A stretch of 49,936 nt of DNA from Stenotrophomonas rhizophila (GTDB lineage Bacteria > Pseudomonadota > Gammaproteobacteria > Xanthomonadales > Xanthomonadaceae), in NCBI RefSeq assembly GCF_020857975.1, contig NZ_JACWUO010000023.1, positions 1-49,936 of the forward strand, written 5' to 3'. The notes under the pieces were generated by a model. The model searched no databases and was not told the origin of the DNA. It saw only the letters and a list, made by a program, of their open reading frames with translations. Every line of letters begins with the position of its first letter. Within the stretch, counting starts at the first letter, position 1. This document shows, in pieces, positions 1 to 6,184 of the stretch. The position numbers were made by a program, and so were the translations under genes.

Positions 1-148
1 TGCGATCAGACGTAGAGCGGGGCTCTGCCCCGCTGACATCGCGTGCGATCAGACGTAGAGCGGGGCTCTGCCCCGCTGACATCGCGTGCGATCAGACGTA
101 GAGCGGGGCTCTGCCCCGCTCACATCGCCGGGCAGAGCCCGGCGCTAC
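1..148. repeat. Tandem 43-bp SMAG-type palindromic repeats
   Basis: Three head-to-tail copies of a 43-base unit (1-43, 44-86, 87-129; the third differs only near its end). Each contains GTAG followed by a perfect hairpin, AGCGGGG-CTCTG-CCCCGCT. A fourth palindrome (126-148, CGCCGGGC-AGA-GCCCGGCG then CTAC) faces the other way. The GTAG-plus-stem layout is that of SMAG repeats described in Stenotrophomonas maltophilia. The array lies just beyond the 3' end of the minus-strand lipoprotein gene and may continue left of the window. Confidence 0.85.
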
Positions 149-168
149 GCAATGACGCGCCTTGCGCG

Positions 169-507
169 TCATTTCTTCTTTTTCTTCTTGTCCTTGGCCG
201 ATTCCTTGCTGGCCACCACCACCGGTGCGGCGGCTGCCCGGTCCTGGCCATTGCCCTTGGCCACGCGGATGCCGTTGGCCTTCATCCAGGCGTCGAACTC
301 ATCGGCGCTCATGCGCTTGTCGCCATCGCTCATCAGGAATCGATAGCTGCCGCGCCCGTCCAGCTCGGGGGTCTTCACTTCCACTACCTTGTCGGTCACC
401 GGCGGGGTCCTGGACGCCTGTATGTGGCCACCGCAGGCGGTCAGCAGCGCGGCCGGCAACAACAGGCAGGCGCCGCGGAACAGGGAACGGGTGAGGCTGG
501 CATGCAT
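169..507 (-). CDS. Small putative lipoprotein with RMxAxEFDAWMKA tail motif
   Basis: A 112-residue secreted protein of unknown function. The start was chosen because a signal peptide follows at once, ending in a lipobox (LLTAC, Cys about residue 25), and GGGAG lies just upstream; the reading frame is open further upstream but that part looks non-coding. The C-terminal half carries MSDGDKRMSADEFDAWMKAN followed by GIRVAKG, then an Ala/Val stretch and a run of lysines at the very end. The same motif ends the protein at 1451-1969, so the two genes are related in their C-termini and flank the pseudouridine synthase. Lipid-anchored location is inferred from the lipobox. No enzyme motif is visible. 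Confidence 0.8.
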   Translation of the reverse strand: MHASLTRSLFRGACLLLPAALLTACGGHIQASRTPPVTDKVVEVKTPELDGRGSYRFLMSDGDKRMSADEFDAWMKANGIRVAKGNGQDRAAAAPVVVASKESAKDKKKKKK

Positions 508-596
508 GGGGATACTCCCGGTAGTCAATGGAACGTGGGGTGCAAGGCCATCCTTTGCCCGGGTCGGTCGGCCTGCCCGGCGGGCAGACCACGAAG

Positions 597-1430
597 TCAC
601 GGTGCCGCCACGGCGCCATCGGCCGCGGCATACAGCAGGTCCAGATCGGTTTGGCTCAGCGCGCGCCATTGGCCCTTGCCCAGCGTGCCCAGCGGCAGCC
701 CGCCGATGGCCACGCGCACCAGGCGCAGCACGTTGATGCCGAAGGCGGCCAGCAGGCGGCGGATGTGCCGGTTGCGCCCTTCCTCCAGCACCACTTCCAG
801 CCAGGCGGTCTTGCCGCCACTGCGCAGCAGCACCGCGCGGCGCGCGCGCAGGTGCTGGCCGTCGTCATCGATGCCGGTGCACAACGCCTGCAGCTGCGCG
901 GCATCGGGTATGGCGTCGATCTGCACGTGGTAGGTCTTGTCCGGCCCGGTGGCCGGGTCGGTCAGGCGCGCGGCCCATTCGGGGTCGTTGCTGAACAACA
1001 GCAGGCCTTCGCTGGCCTTGTCCAGGCGCCCGACCGGCGCCAGCCAGGGCAGCCCGGCGCCATCCAGGCAGCGGTAGACGGTGTCGCGGCCCTGCTCGTC
1101 CTGGGCGGTGGTCAGCAGCCCGCGCGGCTTGTTGAGCATCAAGTGGATGCGCTGCGGCGCATCCAGCCGCTGGCCATCGACGCGCACCTGGTGGCGCCCC
1201 TCGACGATCGGGAATTCGGGGTTGTTGATGACCCGGCCATCGACCGTCACCCGGCCCCCGGCGACCCAGCGCGCGGCCTCGGTGCGCGAACACAGCCCGG
1301 CCTTGGACAACACCCGGGCCAGGCCGTGGCGCGGAGCGCCATCGCCAGTGGTGGTACTTGCCGCTGCCGCACGCCGCTGCGGGCGGCGTGGTCGGGCGGC
1401 AGGCGCGGCAGGGGGCCGGCGTGAACTCAT
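597..1430 (-). CDS. Pseudouridine synthase, RsuA/RluB/RluF family
   Basis: A 277-residue RNA-modifying enzyme that isomerises a uridine in ribosomal RNA to pseudouridine. An Arg/Ala-rich N-terminal tail (residues 1-36) precedes an S4 RNA-binding domain (ARVLSKAGLCSRTEAARWV, VTVDGRVI). The catalytic domain has the family signature PVGRLDKASEGLLL with the catalytic Asp, and the later EEGRNRHIRRLL motif that contacts RNA. The S4 domain and these motifs place it in the RsuA/RluB/RluF group; which rRNA position it modifies cannot be read from the sequence. It sits between two small secreted-protein genes on the same strand, separated by 89 and 20 bases. Confidence 0.93.
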   Translation of the reverse strand: MSSRRPPAAPAARPRRPQRRAAAASTTTGDGAPRHGLARVLSKAGLCSRTEAARWVAGGRVTVDGRVINNPEFPIVEGRHQVRVDGQRLDAPQRIHLMLNKPRGLLTTAQDEQGRDTVYRCLDGAGLPWLAPVGRLDKASEGLLLFSNDPEWAARLTDPATGPDKTYHVQIDAIPDAAQLQALCTGIDDDGQHLRARRAVLLRSGGKTAWLEVVLEEGRNRHIRRLLAAFGINVLRLVRVAIGGLPLGTLGKGQWRALSQTDLDLLYAAADGAVAAP

Positions 1431-1450
1431 CGGGCTCCGCGCGCGGCGGC

Positions 1451-1969
1451 CTACTTCTTCTCGCCCGGCTTGGTCGCCGCCGGAGCTTCAGCGGCAGCCG
1501 GCGCAGCGGCCGGAACCGGACGCGCCTTGACCACGCGCACGCCGCGCGCCTTCATCCAGGCGTCGAATTCCTCGGCGGTCATGCGCTTGCCGTTCTGGCT
1601 CATGTCGAAGCGCCACGGCGTGTTGTCGAACTCGGTCGCCGGCTTGTAGGCAGCCGGATCGTTGGGTTTGATCGCCGGGGCGCCGGGCATCGCCTTGGCG
1701 ATGTTCTGGCAGCCATCGATGCGCAGGCGCTGCAGCACGCGGTCCAGCGACTGCTGCTGATCGAAATTGGAGGTGAGCACACCGGCCGGCATGCCCAGCT
1801 GCACGTTGCGGATATACAGCTCTTCGGCCACCGGCGCGATCGCGGTGGCCGGCAACGGCAGCGGCGCGGCGCTGATGGCGTGGGCCGAGCAATCCACGGC
1901 TGCGTAGGCGGTGGGAACCAGGGCCAGGCCAAGCGTGGCGGCCAGTGCAATACGCAGCATGGGATGCAT
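1451..1969 (-). CDS. Secreted hypothetical protein with RMxAxEFDAWMKA motif
   Basis: A protein of about 172 residues with a cleavable signal peptide (MLRIALAATLGLALVPTAYA). Two in-frame ATGs (1969 and 1960) are possible starts and neither has a strong ribosome binding site. The mature part has two cysteines (VDCSAH, DGCQNI) that could form a disulfide. The C-terminal region, MSQNGKRMTAEEFDAWMKAR then GVRVVKA, closely matches that of the lipoprotein at 169-507. An Ala/Pro-rich tail ends in GEKK. No catalytic motif is recognised. Periplasmic location is inferred from the signal peptide. The stop codon lies 20 bases from the start of the pseudouridine synthase gene, so co-transcription is likely. 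Confidence 0.82.
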   Translation of the reverse strand: MHPMLRIALAATLGLALVPTAYAAVDCSAHAISAAPLPLPATAIAPVAEELYIRNVQLGMPAGVLTSNFDQQQSLDRVLQRLRIDGCQNIAKAMPGAPAIKPNDPAAYKPATEFDNTPWRFDMSQNGKRMTAEEFDAWMKARGVRVVKARPVPAAAPAAAEAPAATKPGEKK

Positions 1970-2124
1970 CCAAGGATAGGGTGACGCGGCGAGTTTAACA
2001 GTGCCACAACGGCTTTCAAGATCCCACATTCAATGAATACGGCAACTTATTGGATTTATTGTTGATTTCTTGTCCAAGCCTTTTAGAAAAGCCAGCTTCG
2101 TCCGGTCATCCGCGAGCGTGAGGG

Positions 2125-2390
2125 CCCCGTAGCAGCCGGTAGGCCCCTGGCGCAAATGTCCCCCGGCCGCGGGGCGGCCTCCTCCTTTACTTTGCCCAGG
2201 AGCCTACCGGCTGCTACGGGGCTCGGCTTGCGGTACGCAGGTGGACGCGAAGCTTTTTGACGGCAGTCGGTGGGTAGGGCGCTGGGTTCCCATGCCCTTG
2301 GAGGCGAAGTAAGGAGGAGGTGGCGGCCGCAGGCCGACGCCGGGGGCGTCGCCGGAAAGGGCATGGGGGCCCAGCGCCCGACCCACCGAC
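2125..2390. repeat. Composite palindromic module, copy A
   Basis: Two large hairpins lie side by side in the gap between the 1451-1969 gene and ompA. The first has perfect 19-base arms (2125-2143 and 2203-2221). The second has 34-base arms with three mismatches (2266-2299 and 2357-2390). Each loop contains a purine-rich AAGGAGGAGG stretch or its complement. The whole module is repeated in reverse orientation at 22560-22836. Beyond 2390 a small hairpin (2413-2427) and the ompA terminator follow. No convincing gene was seen in 1970-2450. Confidence 0.85.
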
Positions 2391-2450
2391 CGCCGCGCCT
2401 GGAAAGGGTCAAAGCACGCCACGTGCTTGCCACGCGGGCGGAAAAAGAAC

Positions 2451-2478
2451 AAAAAAAGGGCCCGGCAATGCCGGGCCC
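2451..2478 (-). terminator. Intrinsic terminator of ompA
   Basis: A nine-pair GC-rich stem, GGGCCCGGC-AAT-GCCGGGCCC, lies 28 bases after the ompA stop codon. On the minus strand it is followed by seven T residues, the classic Rho-independent layout. Confidence 0.93.
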
Positions 2479-2505
2479 TCTGCTGAGACTGTACTACCAG
2501 AAGAA

Positions 2506-3594
2506 TTAGTTCTGGACGTTCAGCTCGGTACGACGGTTCTTTGCACGACCTTCCGGGTTGTCCGAACCATCCGGGTTGGTGTTCGGCGCAATCGGACGGC
2601 TCTCGCCGTAGCCGATCGGGCCCACCAGACGCGAAGCGGACACGCCGTTCTTGGTCAGGTAGTCATACACGGTGGTGGCACGACGCTCGGACAGCTTCTG
2701 GTTGTAAGCGTCGGTACCCTTCGAGTCGGTGTGACCGGCAACTTCAACGCGCAGATCCGGGTAACGCTTCAGGATCTCGGTGGCTTCGCTCAGGATCGCA
2801 ACAGCGTCCGGACGCAGGGTAGCCTTGTCGAAGTCGAAGTTCACGCCCTTCAGATCGATCGAGACCGGCACCGGGCAACCGTCCGGACCGATGGTCTGAC
2901 CCGGCTGCGAATCCGGGCACTTGTCGTCGCAGTTGTTGACGCCGTCACCGTCGTCATCCAGGTCGGCGCAGCTCGGTGCAACCGGAGCCGGAGCAACGGT
3001 GGCAGCGGTCGGAGCCGGGCCCAGCGGGATCACGACGCCGACCGAAGCCAGCACGTCGCCGAACCAGCTTTCGTCACGTGCAGCGACGCTCTGGTCGTCG
3101 AAGTCAGCGCGGTAGGCCACTTCGGCGCGGACAGCAACGCGCTTTTCGAAGGTGGTCTGCAGGCCGACGCCGACCTTGGCGGCCAGGTTGCCGTCTTCGC
3201 GGTCACGCGGGCCAGCTGCGTTGAACACGGACTCTTCTTCCGACTTCTGGTAGCCCAGACCCATCAGCACGTACGGGTTCCAGCCACGGCCTTCGGAGAT
3301 GAAGTGGCGACGCAGGTCTACCGAGACGCCGTACTGGCTCCAGTTCAGATCCTGGTTGGCATCGAAGTTCGGGTTCTGGTAGTTCAGCTCGCCGTCCAGC
3401 GACCAGTTGGGGCTGATGAACTTACCGAGGCCCAGGGTAACGAACGGAGCGTCGTTGGTCAGACGGTCGCTATCCTGGAAGTTGAAGCCGGCCGAACCGG
3501 TCAGGTACCAGCGGTCGTCAAAATCCTGCGCCGATGCAGCCTGGGCGAAAGCCAGACCGCCCAGCAGCGCGGCAGTAAGGATCTTCTTGTTCAT
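2506..3594 (-). CDS. ompA: OmpA-family outer membrane protein
   Basis: A 362-residue outer membrane porin-like protein that anchors the envelope to peptidoglycan. A signal peptide (MNKKILTAALLGGLAFAQAASA) is followed by an eight-stranded beta-barrel type domain (about residues 24-190). Then comes a Pro/Ala hinge and an acidic calcium-binding thrombospondin type-3-like stretch (DLDDDGDGVNNCDDKCPDS). The C-terminal OmpA domain (about 245-355) has VNFDFDKATL and the peptidoglycan-binding segment VAGHTDSKGTDAYNQKLSERR. Length and order fit the OmpA/OprF type. AGGAG sits upstream of the ATG. The gene stands alone with its own terminator. Confidence 0.95.
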   Translation of the reverse strand: MNKKILTAALLGGLAFAQAASAQDFDDRWYLTGSAGFNFQDSDRLTNDAPFVTLGLGKFISPNWSLDGELNYQNPNFDANQDLNWSQYGVSVDLRRHFISEGRGWNPYVLMGLGYQKSEEESVFNAAGPRDREDGNLAAKVGVGLQTTFEKRVAVRAEVAYRADFDDQSVAARDESWFGDVLASVGVVIPLGPAPTAATVAPAPVAPSCADLDDDGDGVNNCDDKCPDSQPGQTIGPDGCPVPVSIDLKGVNFDFDKATLRPDAVAILSEATEILKRYPDLRVEVAGHTDSKGTDAYNQKLSERRATTVYDYLTKNGVSASRLVGPIGYGESRPIAPNTNPDGSDNPEGRAKNRRTELNVQN

Positions 3595-3694
3595 TGAGTA
3601 CAGCTCCTATTTCGGGGGTATGAAACCGGTAGAGGCATGGGCCAGCACCTGCGTCGTTTTCAGACTGCCGATTCAGCACGCCACCGCCGCGAAC

Positions 3695-3725
3695 ATTATG
3701 CTCAGGCGAGTGAAGGTGATGTTAA
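3695..3725 (-). promoter_or_regulatory. Possible ompA promoter
   Basis: Read on the minus strand, TTAACA (3720-3725) and CATAAT (3695-3700) are spaced by 19 bases, about 100 bases upstream of the ompA start in a locally AT-richer stretch. The spacing is longer than ideal, so this is only a candidate. The rest of the 3595-3963 gap holds nothing else recognisable. Confidence 0.3.
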
Positions 3726-3963
3726 CAGTCCCGTAACATGTGAAGACGACCGCCAGACCTCTACCCGGTCCAGCTGGTGGCACCCTATACAGGTTGATGA
3801 AATTCCGCAAGACCCAGCAATGACAAGGGTTTTGCCATTTCCCTCGGGTTTTCAGCGGTGCACTGCCGTATTCGGCACCAATCGCCGCCCGGCATTCGAT
3901 TCAGCGCGGAAACAGCTTTGTCAGCAGCCGTATGATGAAACCCTCCCCTCCGCCGGAGCTGCC

Positions 3964-4989
3964 ATGAAAGCCGTGGGACTGACGCACTACCTGCCGATCG
4001 ACGATCCCGACAGCCTGCTCGACCTGGTCCTGCCCGAACCCGGTCCGCCAGCCGGGGCGGACCTGCTGGTCCGCGTCCAGGCCATCTCGGTCAACCCGGT
4101 GGACACCAAGCTGCGCGCTCCGCGCGACCAGCAGGCGCAACCACCGCGCATCCTTGGCTATGACGCGGCCGGTATCGTCGAAGCGGTGGGTCCGCAGGTC
4201 ACCGCCTTCGCCCCCGGTGACGAGGTCTACTACGCCGGCGATGTCACCCGCCCCGGCTGCAACGCGCAATGGCAGCACGTGGACGCGCGGCTGGTCGGGC
4301 GCAAACCGGCCACCCTGGATTTCGCCGACGCCGCTGCGCTGCCGTTGACTACGCTGACCGCCTGGGAGCTGCTGTTCCAGCGCATGCCGCTGCAGTTCGA
4401 CGACCGCCGCCATGCCGGGCAGACCCTGCTGGTGATCGGCGGCGCCGGCGGGGTGGGTTCGATTGCCATCCAGCTGGCCCGGCACGCCGGCTTCAGCGTG
4501 GTCGCCACCGCTTCGCGCGAGGCCTCGGCGCAATGGTGCCGCCAGCTGGGCGCCGACCATGTCATCGACCACCGCCAACCGCTGCCGCCGCAGCTGCATG
4601 CGCTGGGCATCGGCGAAGTGCAGGTGGCGCTGAACCTGGCCGACACCGACCACTACTGGGACGTGCTCGGCGAACTGCTGGCCCCGCAGGGTCACCTCGG
4701 GCTGATCGTCGAACCGCGCGGCGCGCTGCGCATCGGCGACCCGTACAAGGCCAAATGCATCGGCATCCACTGGGAATTCATGTTCGCCCGGGCGCGCTTC
4801 GGCACGGCCGACATGGTCGAGCAGCACCGCATCCTCAACCGCGCCGCCAGCCTGGTCGATGCCGGTGAACTGCGCAGCACCGCGCACACCCACCTGGGCC
4901 CGATCAATGCAGCCAACCTGCGCGAGGCCCACCGCCGGCTGGAAACCGGCGGGGTAATCGGCAAGCTGGTGCTGTCCGGCTGGGAATGA
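3964..4989 (+). CDS. Zinc-type alcohol dehydrogenase family / quinone oxidoreductase-like protein
   Basis: A 341-residue medium-chain dehydrogenase/reductase expected to use NAD(P)H on a quinone or carbonyl substrate in the cytoplasm. The N-terminal GroES-like domain has VQAISVNPVDTKLRAP and GYDAAGIVEAVGPQVTAFAPGDEV. The Rossmann domain has the nucleotide loop VIGGAGGVGSIAIQLARHAG, followed by ADHVIDH. The cysteines that bind catalytic zinc in true alcohol dehydrogenases are not evident, which fits the quinone-oxidoreductase-like branch. The ATG at 3964 was chosen because the domain begins there; upstream reading frame lacks family similarity. The gene is monocistronic and followed by a pair of SMAG palindromes. 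The substrate is unknown. Confidence 0.88.
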   Translation: MKAVGLTHYLPIDDPDSLLDLVLPEPGPPAGADLLVRVQAISVNPVDTKLRAPRDQQAQPPRILGYDAAGIVEAVGPQVTAFAPGDEVYYAGDVTRPGCNAQWQHVDARLVGRKPATLDFADAAALPLTTLTAWELLFQRMPLQFDDRRHAGQTLLVIGGAGGVGSIAIQLARHAGFSVVATASREASAQWCRQLGADHVIDHRQPLPPQLHALGIGEVQVALNLADTDHYWDVLGELLAPQGHLGLIVEPRGALRIGDPYKAKCIGIHWEFMFARARFGTADMVEQHRILNRAASLVDAGELRSTAHTHLGPINAANLREAHRRLETGGVIGKLVLSGWE

Positions 4990-5004
4990 GCGGGCGGGCG
5001 CGCC

Positions 5005-5072
5005 TTATCGGCCAAAGGCCGATACCTACCGCGGCGATACCTGGCCTGTAGGTACCGACCGTTGGTCGGTAC
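5005..5072. repeat. Pair of SMAG-type palindromes
   Basis: Two palindromes face each other: TATCGGCC-AAA-GGCCGATA followed by CTAC (5006-5027), and GTAG then GTACCGACC-GTT-GGTCGGTAC (5048-5071). They follow the stop of the oxidoreductase gene and could act as a 3' stabilising or terminating structure. Confidence 0.75.
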
Positions 5073-5189
5073 ATGTCCCGGGCAATCATGTGCCCGGGGC
5101 CTATGTGTAGACGCGGATTGGCGCCCATCTGTATCTGTCGGCATGTAGTGAGTAGCCCTACATTAAAACGCCCTCCCGGTGACACCGTC

Positions 5190-5801
5190 ATGCCCACCTC
5201 ACTGCCCCTGCGTCTGCTGCAACTCTTGCTTGGTCTGTTCCTGTACGGAATCGGCGCGGCGGTGATGATCCGCGCCGCGATCGGGGTGGCGCCGTGGGAC
5301 GTGCTGTCGCAGGGCATCGCCCTGCACACGCCGTTGTCGTTCGGGGTGGCCACCAATGTGATCGGCGCGCTGGTGCTGCTGCTGTGGTGGCCGATCCGGC
5401 AGAAGCCCGGGCTGGGCACGGTGCTCAACGTGATGCTGATCGGCCCCAGCGCGCAGCTGGGCCTGTGGGTGCTGCCGGAAGTGCACGGCCTGCTGCTGCA
5501 GGTGCCGATGTTCGTGTGCGGCCTGCTGCTGGTGGCGCTGGCCACCGGCCTGTATATCGGCGCACGTTTCGGGCCCGGCCCGCGCGACGGCCTGATGACC
5601 GGCCTGCATGCCCGCAGCGGCTGGCCGATCTGGATCGTGCGCAGCCTGATCGAGGGCAGCGTGCTGCTGGTCGGCTGGTGGCTGGGCGGCAACGTCGGCG
5701 TCGGCACCCTCGCTTTCGCGCTGCTGATCGGCCCGCTGTGCGGGGTCACCCTGCCCCTGTTCGGAATCGGCAAGGCCGCACCCGCAACCGCCACCCGGTA
5801 G
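5190..5801 (+). CDS. YczE/YitT-type integral membrane protein
   Basis: A 203-residue hydrophobic protein with about five predicted membrane helices. The N-terminal segment LLGLFLYGIGAAVMIRAAIG and the following APWDVLSQGIALHT resemble the YczE/YyaS/YitT membrane family. Conserved-looking short motifs in the second half include GARFGPGPRDGLMTGLHAR and a Gly-rich helix (WWLGGNVGVGTLAFALLIGP). The function of this family is not established. The start at 5190 precedes the first helix; upstream open frame has no family similarity. The TAG stop codon is supplied by the GTAG of a SMAG repeat (5798-5801). Confidence 0.8.
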   Translation: MPTSLPLRLLQLLLGLFLYGIGAAVMIRAAIGVAPWDVLSQGIALHTPLSFGVATNVIGALVLLLWWPIRQKPGLGTVLNVMLIGPSAQLGLWVLPEVHGLLLQVPMFVCGLLLVALATGLYIGARFGPGPRDGLMTGLHARSGWPIWIVRSLIEGSVLLVGWWLGGNVGVGTLAFALLIGPLCGVTLPLFGIGKAAPATATR

Positions 5802-5983
5802 TGCCGGCCGCTGGCCGGCTCCTCCGGAACCCATCACCACCTGGTAGTGCCGGCCGCTGGCCGGCTCCTCCGGAATCCATCACCACCCGGTAATGCCGGC
5901 CGCTGGCCGGCACTGCACGTTGCCGGCGACACGAGGAGCCGGCCAGCGGCCGGCACTACCGGGCGTAGCGACCAACGGTCGCT
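5798..5983. repeat. Cluster of five SMAG-type palindromes
   Basis: GTAG-TGCCGGCC-GCT-GGCCGGC units start at 5798 and 5844, inside a 46-base tandem period. A GTAA variant lies at 5890-5912, an inverted copy at 5938-5959 and a different-stem unit (GTAG-CGACC-AAC-GGTCG) at 5964-5983. The first provides the stop codon of the upstream gene. Confidence 0.9.
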
Positions 5984-6011
5984 ACCTACCGCAATCCATC
6001 TGGAGAAAGGA

Positions 6012-6163
6012 GCCCCCTGAGTCAGGGGGCGCGCCGCGAAGCGGCGGGGGTCTGGTGGCATGCCCCGGGGCCCGAGGTTTGCGCAGCAAACCTTGGGCAA
6101 GCGTGAAGCCGTGCCGCGAAATGGTCCTTGCTGTCAGGACCATTTCGCGGCACGCTTCACGCT
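6012..6163. promoter_or_regulatory. Hairpin array upstream of fadH
   Basis: Four palindromes lie in series: GCCCCCTGA-G-TCAGGGGGC (6012-6030), CGCCGC-GAA-GCGGCG (6032-6046), AGGTTTGC-GCA-GCAAACCT (6075-6093) and a very long near-perfect hairpin with 29-base arms and a five-base loop (6101-6129 and 6135-6163). The last ends 21 bases before the fadH ATG. It could be an attenuator, a barrier to read-through or a dispersed repeat; no T-run follows it, so simple termination is not shown. Confidence 0.7.
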
Positions 6164-6184
6164 TCCGTACGCAAGCGTATCGAC

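Noticed and set aside
1..129. Regular direct repeats resembling a CRISPR array
   Set aside because: The units are contiguous with no unique spacers, each is itself a palindrome with GTAG, and no cas gene is present. They are SMAG-type repeats.
2204..2452. Small frame with LRPPPPPYFASKGMG-like sequence in the repeat module
   Set aside because: It is just the translation of the composite hairpin module; the other copy gives a similar frame only because the repeat is conserved as DNA.
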